This document shows positions 49,353 to 58,230 of a stretch of 64,000 nt of DNA, piece by piece. A program made the translations under genes and the position numbers. Source of the stretch: Clostridia bacterium. Its GTDB lineage: Bacteria > Bacillota > Clostridia > Christensenellales > Aristaeellaceae. Position 1 is the stretch's first letter. Each line of letters starts with the position of its first letter. The stretch is from contig JAFWQA010000002.1 of assembly GCA_017509255.1 (NCBI GenBank), forward strand, positions 62,001-126,000, written 5' to 3'. The notes beneath the pieces are model-generated. The model saw only the letters and a list, made by a program, of their open reading frames with translations. It searched no databases and had not been told where the DNA came from.

Positions 49353-50636
49353 ATGGCCAAGCCCCGGAAAAGCATCACCCTCATCCTGTCATTCATTCTT
49401 CTGGCCGCCGCGTGCGTCATGCCGGCTCCCGCCGCGGCCGCCTCGACCGTGACGCTTCCCGGAAACCTGAAAACGGTCCCGGCGCAGGCATTCTACGGGG
49501 ACACATCCCTGAGCGCCGTCGTGATCCCGGAGGGCGTGACGTCGATCGGCAGCAAGGCCTTCGCGAACAGCTCGGTCAAAACGCTCACGCTGCCGGCATC
49601 GCTCAAGAGCATCGCCTCCGACGCTTTTTCCGGCACGAAAATCACAAAGGTCAACGCCAAGGCCGGCACCTATGCCTATAAATGGGGCCGGAAGAAGGGC
49701 TATATCACGGAATACAGGGCCCTGCTGATCGGTGAGAAGACGTTCCTGAACTATAACTGGTTTCTCGGCTATTCGCTCGATATAACCAACCGCAACGTCG
49801 GAGACGTTGACCACATGGCGGCCATGCTCAAGAAGGTGAAGGGGCCGAAGGGCGGAAAATATGCCGTCACGAAGAAAACGGACCAGCTGTACGGGCAGAT
49901 CGAAGCGCTGATCCAAAGCACCTTCCGGGATACGATGGATCAGGACGTATCCCTGTTCTTTATCGCGACCCACGGCAACAGCGCCGGCGACGGCGATCTG
50001 GCCATGCCCTTTGTCGGAGACATCGACAGTGCAGACGATATAGAGGAATGGTATGGTCAGCCGGATCTGCCCTTCTCCGACCTGGCGTCCTGGCTGAAGC
50101 AGTATGTGAAGGGCGAAGTGATCGTGATCATTGAGTCCTGCGGCGCGGGATCGGCCATCTATTCGCCGTCCGAGCAGAACGGCCGTCCCGTGCTGAAGGC
50201 GAACAGCGGCTACGATGAGAAAGCCTTTACGGAAAAAGCAGTCGCGGCTTTCGCTGCCGCCGACCCGGGACTGGTCATTCCGGAGGCGAATACCGGCGCG
50301 TATCTGGAGGACGGGCTGCAGCCCAATTCCACCGGCGACCTGCGCATCAAAAAGTTTTATGTGCTGGCGGCCGCAAGACACAGGGAATTAAGTTGGGGCC
50401 ATGAAGGCGGAGATCCCGGAAACTACTTTACCGACTGGCTGCTGGAAGGCATCGGTACCGCGAACAATTCCCCCGCGGACGTCAGCCCGAAGGATCAGTA
50501 CCTGACGCTGAATGAGCTCTTTACCTATGTGAAGCAGTATGACAGTTATCCATTTTCTTCTGACGGCAGCATTTACTACCAGCATGTGCAGCGTTATCCC
50601 GTCAACAGCAGCTATAAAATGTTCTCCTTCAAATAA
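49353..50636 (+). CDS. Secreted leucine-rich repeat/caspase-like cysteine peptidase
   Basis: A 427-residue exported protein. The signal peptide (residues 1-30) ends PAAAA-ST. Residues 31-100 hold BspA-type LRRs (VVIPEGVTSIGSKAFANSSV, LTLPASLKSIASDAFSG). Residues 120-425 form a clan-CD fold: H207 in FIATHGNSAG and C263 in IESCGAGSA, preceded by strands as in metacaspase/caspase/gingipain enzymes. LRR plus caspase domain may target a cell-surface protein or a partner. The activation mechanism is not visible. It stands alone, with its own promoter and terminator. AAGGAAG precedes the ATG. Confidence 0.8.
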   Translation: MAKPRKSITLILSFILLAAACVMPAPAAAASTVTLPGNLKTVPAQAFYGDTSLSAVVIPEGVTSIGSKAFANSSVKTLTLPASLKSIASDAFSGTKITKVNAKAGTYAYKWGRKKGYITEYRALLIGEKTFLNYNWFLGYSLDITNRNVGDVDHMAAMLKKVKGPKGGKYAVTKKTDQLYGQIEALIQSTFRDTMDQDVSLFFIATHGNSAGDGDLAMPFVGDIDSADDIEEWYGQPDLPFSDLASWLKQYVKGEVIVIIESCGAGSAIYSPSEQNGRPVLKANSGYDEKAFTEKAVAAFAAADPGLVIPEANTGAYLEDGLQPNSTGDLRIKKFYVLAAARHRELSWGHEGGDPGNYFTDWLLEGIGTANNSPADVSPKDQYLTLNELFTYVKQYDSYPFSSDGSIYYQHVQRYPVNSSYKMFSFK

Positions 50637-50650
50637 CGGACAGCGGAAAA

Positions 50651-50688
50651 GAAAGCAAAGGATCCCGGGCAGATGCCCGGGATCCTTC
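50651..50688. terminator. Bidirectional terminator
   Basis: AAGGATCCCGGGC (50658-50670), loop AGAT, GCCCGGGATCCTT (50675-50687). It separates the convergent LRR/caspase and asparaginase genes. Confidence 0.85.
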
Positions 50689-50699
50689 CGTGTTCACCG

Positions 50700-51737
50700 T
50701 CAGTATTCTCCGAAAATGCGGACCAGTTCCCCGAAATCCTTTGTTTTCGTCAGGGCGACGCGCAGCAGGACGGCGGCCTTCTGGGGCGGAAGGTTGTTGG
50801 CGGCGACCGTGCCGGAGCTCAGCACGGCGGACTGCAGGATGATGCCGTCCCCGGTGCGGGAGCTGATCACAACGGGAAGCCGCAGAGCCCGGAGAGCCTC
50901 CAGATAAGGTTTGCTGTATTCCCCGGCGCCCGCGCCGGCGATGACGATCCCTTCCGACAGCGCGGCGGCAGCCTTCAGCAGCTCCGGATCGGCATCCGTG
51001 TGGAAGTACAGGACGGTGACCTTCGGCAGCTCTGTCCGGCCGGAAACGTCGAATTCGGAACGCAGGGTATGGCGCTTGCTGCTCTCCGCGTAGAAAAGGA
51101 TGGTGCTGTCCGTCACGATGCCCATGCAGCCCATTTCCCCGCCGGACATCGTATCCACGTCGGAGGTGTGGACTTTGCGGATGCTGCGCGCGGAGATGAT
51201 CTTGCCGGAAAACACGACCATGACGCCGTGTCCGCGGGAGGACGGATCCGCCGCCACGGTGACGGCTTCGTACAGGTTTTCGGGCCCGTCGGGGGAAATG
51301 GCGGTCGTCGGGCGCATGGAGCCGGTCAGCACCACGGGCTTGTCGGTCTTGACGGTGAGATTGAGGAAATAGGCGGTCTCGTCCATGGTGTCCGTGCCGT
51401 GGGTGATGACGAAGCCGGCAACCAGGCGGTTCTCCGCCAGGGTGTTGATCACCCGGGCCAGACCGATCCAGTCCTTTGAGGTAATGTCGTCGGAGTTAAG
51501 ATTGGTGAGCTGGAGAATGGCCAGGGGCGCCACCCGGTTGAGATCCGGTACGGAAGCGACCAGACTCTGCACCGGCAGGACGCCGGAGGCGTAGCCGGTG
51601 CTTTTCCCGCTTTTGCCCACGCCGACGATGGTCCCGCCGGTGGCCAGAATGACGACGGTCCCCGGTTCCGTGATCTCCGGCAGCTCCGGGCTGCCGGCTC
51701 CGGAAAGGGACGGAATGCTGCTCTGAATGTATGGCAT
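50700..51737 (-). CDS. ansA: Type II-like L-asparaginase
   Basis: A 345-residue amidohydrolase. The first active-site Thr is in ATGGTIVGVG (around residue 33), and the second in THGTDTMDETAYFL (around residue 112); LTGSMRP and RIPVVISSRTGDG-like blocks complete the fold. It converts asparagine (and sometimes glutamine) to the acid and ammonia. No signal peptide is present, though the family is often exported. The start at 51737 follows GGGAGG; longer readings are shadows. It stands alone. Confidence 0.93.
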   Translation of the reverse strand: MPYIQSSIPSLSGAGSPELPEITEPGTVVILATGGTIVGVGKSGKSTGYASGVLPVQSLVASVPDLNRVAPLAILQLTNLNSDDITSKDWIGLARVINTLAENRLVAGFVITHGTDTMDETAYFLNLTVKTDKPVVLTGSMRPTTAISPDGPENLYEAVTVAADPSSRGHGVMVVFSGKIISARSIRKVHTSDVDTMSGGEMGCMGIVTDSTILFYAESSKRHTLRSEFDVSGRTELPKVTVLYFHTDADPELLKAAAALSEGIVIAGAGAGEYSKPYLEALRALRLPVVISSRTGDGIILQSAVLSSGTVAANNLPPQKAAVLLRVALTKTKDFGELVRIFGEY

Positions 51738-51842
51738 GGGACACCTCCCGCAGATACTTTTTCTGCTTTCATGATAGCGGAATCTTCCTGGAAATTCAAC
51801 GGGAGGATCCGGACGGAAAGTGTGGTATTCCGGACGGCGCCA

Positions 51843-51851
51843 TGGTATAAT
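51843..51851 (+). promoter_or_regulatory. Extended -10 promoter of the CPT-like gene
   Basis: TGGTATAAT, same nonamer as at 31765 and 36886. It lies about 85 bases before the GTG start. Confidence 0.65.
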
Positions 51852-51936
51852 CCGATATACGGCGCACGCGGAGTGAATGAAATGAGAAGAAATATACAGC
51901 GGAGCTGAAGGAATAAAGAAAGCGGAGGAGAAAGCC

Positions 51937-52548
51937 GTGGCACACCGGGTGATCAGGGCTTCCGGGCTGAAGCCGGATGAGAAGAAAGAAAAGGAATACC
52001 GTTTCGGGAAAGGACAGGAAAAGGGCCGGATCGTCTTTCTGAACGGCGTGACCAGTTCGGGCAAGACATCCATTGTGGATGCGCTGCAGGACCGGGAGGA
52101 CGTTTTCTTCTATGTGGTGGCCAACGACCTGTTTGAGCAGATGGTCGGGGAGAGGTTCCTGCGGGAAAACTACTGGAAGTATCTGAGCGAAGCCATCCGG
52201 CTGATGTATCACAGCGCGAAGCTGTATTCCGACATGGGCAAAAACGTACTGATCGACGGGATCCTGGTGGAGAGGGAAGAACTGCGTCCGCATTATCTGA
52301 CGTTTACCGAGATCATGCGGGACAACCCGGTGGACATCGTGGAGGTCGCGTGTCCGTTGGAGATATGCCGGGAAAGGAATCTCGCGCGCGGGGACCGGTA
52401 CGAGACGCAGTCGGAGGAGCAGGCGGCGATTATGGCGCAGGGCATACGCTACAGCCTGCGTGTGGAGACCGACAAAATGACCCCGGAGGAATGCTCGGAG
52501 AAGATCGTGAAAACGCTCTTTGGAGAAAGAGAGGGAAGACAGGAATGA
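51937..52548 (+). CDS. Chloramphenicol phosphotransferase-like kinase
   Basis: A 203-residue P-loop kinase. GRIVFLNGVTSSGKTSIVDAL holds Walker A (NGVTSSGKTS, residues 36-46), as in the CPT family. VLIDGILVEREELRP and CPLEICRERNLARGDR are the substrate/lid parts. The family includes chloramphenicol 3-O-phosphotransferase and zeta-like kinases, so it may phosphorylate a small molecule or antibiotic; the substrate is unknown. The start is GTG, with GGAGGAG 7 bases upstream. Its stop overlaps the next ATG (ATGA). Confidence 0.82.
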   Translation: MAHRVIRASGLKPDEKKEKEYRFGKGQEKGRIVFLNGVTSSGKTSIVDALQDREDVFFYVVANDLFEQMVGERFLRENYWKYLSEAIRLMYHSAKLYSDMGKNVLIDGILVEREELRPHYLTFTEIMRDNPVDIVEVACPLEICRERNLARGDRYETQSEEQAAIMAQGIRYSLRVETDKMTPEECSEKIVKTLFGEREGRQE

Positions 52549-53747
52549 AGATCCGATACGATTTTGAGACCCGGCCGGAGCGCAGGGGCATGGATGCCTA
52601 CGCGCTGGACGCGCTGGGCACGGAGGATGCTCCGGGCGCCCCGAAGGAGGGCTTTTCAGCGATCCCGATGTGGGTGGCGGACATGAATTTCGTCTGCTTT
52701 CCGGGCATTCAGGAGAGCATGGCGAAGCGCCTGGCGCATCCGGCCTTCGGCTATTTCGGGATCCGGAAGGAATACTACCAGGCGGTCATCCGCTGGCAGG
52801 AGGCGCGCAACGGCGTCCGGGACCTGAAGGCAGAGCATATCGGCTATGAGAACGGCGTGCTGGGCGGCGTGATCAGCGCGCTGAACACGCTGTGTTCCCG
52901 CGGGGACGCGGTGCTGCTGCACAGCCCCACCTATATCGGCTTTACCCACGCGCTGGAGAACAACGGCTACAGGCTGGTACTCAGCGCCCTGAAGCCGGAC
53001 GCGGACGGCGTGTGGCGCATGGACTGGGACGACATGGAAAGGAAGCTCCGGGAAGAGCATATCCACGCGATGGTTTTCTGCTCCCCGCATAATCCCTGCG
53101 GGCGCGTGTGGGAGCAGGCGGAGCTGGAACGGCTTTCCGCCCTGTGCGAAAGGTATCAGGTCACCGTCGTCTCGGACGAGATCTGGTCGGATATCATCCT
53201 GGACGGGCACCGGCATATCCCGACCCAGTCCGCCACGGACTACCTGCACGAGAACACCGTTGCCCTGTACGCGCCGTCCAAGACCTTCAATCTGGCCGGG
53301 CTGGTGGGCAGCTATCACATCATCTATAACAAACGCCTGCGGGAACGGGTCCGGAAGGAATCCTCCCTGAGCAGCTACAATACCATGAACGTGCTTTCCA
53401 TGCACGCGCTGATCGGCGCGTACACGGAGGAGGGCGCCGCCTGGACGGACCAGCTGCGGGAGGCGATTGGGGCAAATGTGGACCTGGCGGAGAAGCGCCT
53501 CCGCGCCTTCGACGGGATCCGCCTGATCCGGCCGCAGGGGACGTATATGCTCTTCCCGGACTGCGGGGAATGGTGCCGGAAAAACGGCAAAACCATGGAC
53601 GAGCTGGAGCGCGCCTGCTGGGACGTGGGCGTCGCGCTGCAGGACGGAAGGATGTTCCACGGGCAGACCCACCTGCGGATCAACCTGGCGATCCCGGCGC
53701 GCTTTGTGGACGAAGCCTTTGACCGGCTGGAGAAATACGTGTTCTGA
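52545..53747 (+). CDS. PatB/MalY-type pyridoxal phosphate-dependent aminotransferase (cystathionine beta-lyase-like)
   Basis: A 400-residue fold-type I PLP enzyme. N-terminal RPERRGMDAYALD and AIPMWVADMNF are PatB/MalY signatures. The PLP Lys sits in APSKTFNLAG, with CSPHNPCGRVW and SDEIWSDI upstream. It probably cleaves C-S bonds of cysteine conjugates such as cystathionine. It starts at 52545 within the CPT-like stop (ATGA), so the two are translationally coupled. The longer ORF upstream is a shadow of that gene. Confidence 0.93.
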   Translation: MKIRYDFETRPERRGMDAYALDALGTEDAPGAPKEGFSAIPMWVADMNFVCFPGIQESMAKRLAHPAFGYFGIRKEYYQAVIRWQEARNGVRDLKAEHIGYENGVLGGVISALNTLCSRGDAVLLHSPTYIGFTHALENNGYRLVLSALKPDADGVWRMDWDDMERKLREEHIHAMVFCSPHNPCGRVWEQAELERLSALCERYQVTVVSDEIWSDIILDGHRHIPTQSATDYLHENTVALYAPSKTFNLAGLVGSYHIIYNKRLRERVRKESSLSSYNTMNVLSMHALIGAYTEEGAAWTDQLREAIGANVDLAEKRLRAFDGIRLIRPQGTYMLFPDCGEWCRKNGKTMDELERACWDVGVALQDGRMFHGQTHLRINLAIPARFVDEAFDRLEKYVF

Positions 53748-53796
53748 AAAAGGGGAAACCCTGACGGAGAAAAGGAAAGGAGCCGGCGGACCGGGT

Positions 53797-53825
53797 TTGT
53801 GTCCCGCCCGCCGATGTGATATACT
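53797..53825 (+). promoter_or_regulatory. Promoter of the tautomerase gene
   Basis: TTGTGT (53797-53802), 17 bases, TATACT (53820-53825). Confidence 0.7.
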
Positions 53826-53873
53826 GTTTGGGCCCTGAAAAGGGCGTACCGGATCAGAATGGAGGGAAACCAT

Positions 53874-54101
53874 ATGCCGCATGTTGAAATCAAGTGCTTC
53901 GCGGGAAGGACCGAGGAGCAGAAAAGAAGATGCGCCGAAAAGATCGCGCAGGACATTGCCGAGATCATGGGCTGCACGCTGGCCAGCGTGTCCGTAGCCA
54001 TCAAGGAAGTTCCCGAGGAGGACTGGAAGAGGACCGTCTGGGACGTGAGCATCGCGCCCGAGATGGACATGCTCTACAAGGAGCCCGGCTATACCTGCTG
54101 A
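53874..54101 (+). CDS. 4-Oxalocrotonate tautomerase family enzyme
   Basis: A 75-residue protein. It begins MPHVEIKCFAGRTEEQKRRC. Pro at position 2, after Met removal, is the catalytic base of this family, and this is why the start at 53874 is right rather than the ATG at 53859. The C-terminal VSVAIKEVPEEDWKRTVWD is typical. It probably tautomerises an enol/keto acid or is a 4-OT-like promiscuous enzyme. GGAGGG lies 8 bases upstream. Own promoter and terminator; single gene. Confidence 0.92.
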   Translation: MPHVEIKCFAGRTEEQKRRCAEKIAQDIAEIMGCTLASVSVAIKEVPEEDWKRTVWDVSIAPEMDMLYKEPGYTC

Positions 54102-54104
54102 AAA

Positions 54105-54138
54105 ACGGAACCGCGGAAAACCCGCGGCTCCGTTTTTT
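54105..54138 (+). terminator. Terminator of the tautomerase gene
   Basis: ACGGA-A-CCGCGG, loop, CCGCGG-C-TCCGT, then six T. Confidence 0.85.
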
Positions 54139-54178
54139 GTCCCGGTCCGGGCGGAGCGGGCAGGGCGCCGCGTTTGCC

Positions 54179-54207
54179 TTTACAAGAAATGCAAAATTCG
54201 TTATAAT
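54179..54207 (+). promoter_or_regulatory. Promoter of the surface metalloprotease gene
   Basis: TTTACA (54179-54184), 17 bases, TATAAT (54202-54207). Confidence 0.88.
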
Positions 54208-54253
54208 TTTATCAGTTTCATTTTCATACTGACCCAAAGGAGGGACTGCTTCC

Positions 54254-57200
54254 ATGAAAAAATGGCAAAAATGGCTGACCCCTGTGATCGCGCTGATCGC
54301 GGTGGCAGCGATCGCCTTCTCCGCCGTATTCGGCACGCAGAAGGCAGACCTGCAGAAAAAGACGGACGAGCTGGATAAGCAGCTTGCCACCCTGAACGCG
54401 CAGCTGGAAACGGCGGAGAAGGAAGCCGCCGATGCCGCGAAGCTGGCGGAGGAGAAGACCGCCGAGGCCGCGAGCGCCGCGGATGAGGCCGCCAAGGCGG
54501 CAGAGGAAGCCCGCGCCGCGAAGACGGAAGCCGAAGCCGCCGTCGCCCGCGCGGAAGCGGCGGAAGCGGCGCAGAAGACCGCCGAAGAGGCTCAGAAGAC
54601 TGCCGAGGAAGCGCAGAAGCTTGCCGAGGAATCGAAGAAGGCCGCTGAGGATATCGCCGCCGCCGCGAAAGCGGGGGAGGAGATCGCCCTGGCCAAGGCC
54701 GCGGACGCTGAAGCGGCTCTGAAGACCGCGCAGGAGGCCGCGGAGGCCGCGAAGGCTGCCGCGGAGGCTGCCGAAGCGAGAGCCGAGAAGGCGGAAGCCA
54801 TTGTCAAGACGATCAAGGATACCGTGGCGGAGCCCGCGGAGGAACCCGCCGAACCGGCCGCGGAGGCCGGCCTGCCCACCGCCGGCGAGGTCGTGAACGG
54901 CTTTGAGGCGAAGGAGATCCGGGACTTCCCGCTGATCCAGGCGAAGCTGGTGCTCTTTGAGCATCAGAAGACCGGCGCGAAGCTGCTGTATATCGCCAAT
55001 GAGGATACGAACCGGGCCTTCCAGCTCACCTTCCTCACCCGGCCGACGGACAACACCGGCCTGCCGCACGTTTTCGAGCATTCCACGCTGAGCGGAAGCG
55101 AGAAGTATCCGAGCGCGGCGCTGTTCTTCAACCTGTCCAGCCAGACCTACAATACCTATATGAACGCCTATACCACGGACGCGATGACCTGCTATCCCAT
55201 CGCTTCCCTGAGCGAGGCGCAGCTGCTCAAATACGCCGATTACTATACCGACAGCTGCCTGCATCCCAACGTGCTGGAAAAGGAAAGCATCTTCCGCACA
55301 GAAGCCTGGCGCTACCGCCTGGAGAAGGCGGAGGACCCGCTGACCCTCGAGGGAACGGTTTACTCCGAAATGCAGGGCGCGATGAATCTGAACAGGTTCG
55401 CGAACATGGAAGCCTACCGCCAGACCTTCCCAGGCTCCGTGCTGGGCAATGATTACGGCGGAAACCCGGACGACATACCGGACATGACCTATGAAAGCCT
55501 GAAGAACTATCACAGCCTGTTCTATCATCCCTCCAACTGCCTGGCGATGCTGTACGGCAAGTTTGAGGACTACGCCGCTTTCCTGAGTTTGCTGGACGAA
55601 GCCTTCTCCCCCTATGAGAAGTCCGAGTTCCACTTTGAGGACAGCGGCTATACGCCCATTACCGGGCCCGTGGAAAACAAGGTCGGATTCCCGATGGCGG
55701 AAGGCACCGCGGTGGAAAACCAGTCTGTGATCGAGTATTACATCGTGTGTCCCGGCATGCGCGGCGACGAAGCGGCCGAGCAGGCGATCGACAACCTGTG
55801 CCTGGTGCTGAGCGCTGATTCCTCCCCGCTGGCGCAGGCGGTGAAAAAGGCCCTGCCCACAGCCGCCTTCAGCTGCGGACGTGAGCTGGCGGCCATGGAT
55901 GACGCGATCGTCTTCATGGCCTATCAGGTCAACGAGAATGACGCGCAGATCTTCCGGGAAACCGTGGACAGCGTTCTCCGCGAGGTAGCGGCCAACGGGC
56001 TGGACCAGGAGATCGTGGACGGCATCCAGGAAGCGACCAGCCTTTCCACCAGGCTGGCGCCCGAATCCGGCGATCCCGTGGAAGGCGTAATGGAATCCCT
56101 GGCGTATGAATACGCCGTGACGGGCGACGTGTTCCGCTATGTCAGCAACGTCGCTTCCCTGGAAAACATCTCCGCCATGAACGCCGACGGAACTTATAAG
56201 GAAGCTGCCGCGAAGTGGCTGGCGGACAATCAGCTGACCTCCCTGCTGACCGTTTATCCCGAGCCCGGCCAGAAGGAAGTCAAAGACGCAGCGCTGGCGG
56301 ACAAGCTGGCGGAGATCAAAGCCGCCATGTCCGAAGAGGAACTGCAGAAGCTGATCGACGAGACCAACAACAAGGAACCGGATGAGGACGCTTCCGCGCT
56401 GGTGGCGCAGCTGCAGGCTGTGACCGTGGAGAACCTGCCGGAGGAAGCCCGCATCTACGATTATTCCGACACGGCGGATGCGGACGGTGTTCGCTTCGTG
56501 GACGTGACCGCCAATGTGGACGGCATCGGCAAAACGAATATCAATCTGGACGCCCAGGCGGTCCCGCAGGAGGATCTGCACTGGCTCGCCCTGTATGTGG
56601 ACCTGCTGGGCAGGCTGGATACCGACGCGCATACCAGCGAGGAGCTGGACGCGCTGTCCATCCGCTATCTGTACAACGGCGACTTCAATGTTGTCGCCTA
56701 CGGCAACAAGGAAGAATTCCATCCCTACGTCAACGCCGCCTGGACCGCGACGGATGAGAACCTGTCAGCCGGCTATGACCTGGCAGCCGAGATCCTATTC
56801 CGGACGAAGTACGATGACCTGCAGAAGCTGACGGAAAAGGTGCAGGCAGTCAAGACCGGACTGCGCTCCGAGATCAACGGATCGCCCTACAGCGTTTCCA
56901 TGTCCCGCGGCTTTGCCGTGGACAATGCCCGCAGCCGCTATTTCAGCTACATGGGCTATGTGGAATACTACACCTTCCTGGAGCAGACGGAAGCGGCCCT
57001 GCTGGCCGGCTCCGGGGAGCCCGCGCAGAAGCTGGCCGCCGTCCGTGACTTCCTGGCCAATAAGGACGGCGCCATGATCGGCTTTGCCGGCAACGAAAAG
57101 AGCATTGAGATCAACCGCGCCGCCGCGGACGCCTTCCTCGCGAAGCTGAAGAACGAGAAGCGCGAAAAGGTCGCTTATGACCTGCCGGTGCCTGCCGTGA

Positions 57201-58168
57201 AGGAAGCGATGATCGCCGATGTCAACGTACAGTTCAACAACGTATTCGCCTCCTTTGACAAGATGGGCATGGAAGACTATGACGCGGCGATAGACGTCGT
57301 TTCCGCCGCCGTGGGCGATATTTTCCTGACCCCCGTGCTGCGCGACCAGTACGGCGTATACACCGCCTGGAACGGCGCCAACTCCCGTTACGGCATGTAT
57401 CTGATCACCTACCGCGACCCGAACGTCCGGGAAACCTTTGACTTCTACGCTACGCTGGCGGATCAGCTTTCCACGCTGGAGATCGACCAGGACAAGCTGA
57501 ACGGCTATATCATCAGCTCCTATTCCGGATACGCCAAGGGCGCCGGCGAGCTGACCGGAGCGGCCAACGCGGTCAGCGGCATCCTGGATAACCGCGCCCA
57601 GGAGGAAGTCCTGGAGCATATGCGCCAGCTGAAGGCGGTCACGCCCGAAACCCTGAAGGCCTATGCTGAGATGTACCGCAAGGCATGGGAGAACGGCGTG
57701 CACAGCACCGCCGGCAGCGCGGCGGCCATCAACGCGAACGCGGACCTGTACGAAAGCATTCTGAATCCCTTCAACGCGAAGGACAACTCCCAGGTGGACT
57801 TTGAGGACGTAACGGAGGATCTGCCGGAATACGCAGCGATCCGCTGGGCGTTTGAGAACAATTATATGACGCCTGTCAGCGAGACAGTCTTCGGCGCGGC
57901 CGAACAGGCCACCGCGGGCGATCTGCTGGGCGGCATCTACGTGGGCATCGGCGGCCCCGCCGGCGACCCCGCGGGCGCCCGGGACTATCTGGCTCCCTAC
58001 GGCCTCGTGCCCGCGGACCTGGATCTGAACACGCCCCTGACGGAGCAGTTCCTGGTGGACCTGCTGAATAACGGCTTCGGCGTGGGCATGACCACGGATA
58101 CCCCCGAGAACGTGATGACCCGCGCGGAGCTGGCGGATCTGTTCAGCCAGCTGTTCGCCCAGGAGTAA
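54254..58168 (+). CDS. Surface PreP-like M16C metalloprotease with coiled-coil stalk and SLH-like tail
   Basis: A 1304-residue protein. TM/signal segment at residues 8-27 (LTPVIALIAVAAIAFSAV); a long Ala/Glu/Lys coiled coil at 30-190; then the M16C fold. The zinc motif is HVFEH (H272, E275, H276), with the distal Glu E372 in SEMQGAMN, the 97-residue spacing also found in PreP. The second half-barrel carries SPYSVSMSRGFA. The last about 110 residues (AIRWAFENNYMTPVSETVFG, ending VMTRAELADLFSQLF) resemble SLH repeats. It should degrade peptides at the cell surface. No sorting motif. AAAGGAGGG precedes the ATG by 10-11 bases. Confidence 0.85.
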   Translation: MKKWQKWLTPVIALIAVAAIAFSAVFGTQKADLQKKTDELDKQLATLNAQLETAEKEAADAAKLAEEKTAEAASAADEAAKAAEEARAAKTEAEAAVARAEAAEAAQKTAEEAQKTAEEAQKLAEESKKAAEDIAAAAKAGEEIALAKAADAEAALKTAQEAAEAAKAAAEAAEARAEKAEAIVKTIKDTVAEPAEEPAEPAAEAGLPTAGEVVNGFEAKEIRDFPLIQAKLVLFEHQKTGAKLLYIANEDTNRAFQLTFLTRPTDNTGLPHVFEHSTLSGSEKYPSAALFFNLSSQTYNTYMNAYTTDAMTCYPIASLSEAQLLKYADYYTDSCLHPNVLEKESIFRTEAWRYRLEKAEDPLTLEGTVYSEMQGAMNLNRFANMEAYRQTFPGSVLGNDYGGNPDDIPDMTYESLKNYHSLFYHPSNCLAMLYGKFEDYAAFLSLLDEAFSPYEKSEFHFEDSGYTPITGPVENKVGFPMAEGTAVENQSVIEYYIVCPGMRGDEAAEQAIDNLCLVLSADSSPLAQAVKKALPTAAFSCGRELAAMDDAIVFMAYQVNENDAQIFRETVDSVLREVAANGLDQEIVDGIQEATSLSTRLAPESGDPVEGVMESLAYEYAVTGDVFRYVSNVASLENISAMNADGTYKEAAAKWLADNQLTSLLTVYPEPGQKEVKDAALADKLAEIKAAMSEEELQKLIDETNNKEPDEDASALVAQLQAVTVENLPEEARIYDYSDTADADGVRFVDVTANVDGIGKTNINLDAQAVPQEDLHWLALYVDLLGRLDTDAHTSEELDALSIRYLYNGDFNVVAYGNKEEFHPYVNAAWTATDENLSAGYDLAAEILFRTKYDDLQKLTEKVQAVKTGLRSEINGSPYSVSMSRGFAVDNARSRYFSYMGYVEYYTFLEQTEAALLAGSGEPAQKLAAVRDFLANKDGAMIGFAGNEKSIEINRAAADAFLAKLKNEKREKVAYDLPVPAVKEAMIADVNVQFNNVFASFDKMGMEDYDAAIDVVSAAVGDIFLTPVLRDQYGVYTAWNGANSRYGMYLITYRDPNVRETFDFYATLADQLSTLEIDQDKLNGYIISSYSGYAKGAGELTGAANAVSGILDNRAQEEVLEHMRQLKAVTPETLKAYAEMYRKAWENGVHSTAGSAAAINANADLYESILNPFNAKDNSQVDFEDVTEDLPEYAAIRWAFENNYMTPVSETVFGAAEQATAGDLLGGIYVGIGGPAGDPAGARDYLAPYGLVPADLDLNTPLTEQFLVDLLNNGFGVGMTTDTPENVMTRAELADLFSQLFAQE

Positions 58169-58185
58169 AACCGGAACAAAAACAG

Positions 58186-58214
58186 AGCCCGGAAGCCGTC
58201 AAGGCTTCCGGGCT
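58186..58214. terminator. Bidirectional terminator between metalloprotease and glycogen synthase
   Basis: 12-base stem AGCCCGGAAGCC (58186-58197), loop GTCAA, GGCTTCCGGGCT (58203-58214); T-rich on both sides. Confidence 0.9.
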
Positions 58215-58230
58215 TTCTCTGTATCGGGAC

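Noticed and set aside
54224-56722. Minus-strand open frame opposite the metalloprotease gene
   Set aside because: Gly/Arg/Leu-rich low-complexity shadow of the coiled-coil codons; no start signals.
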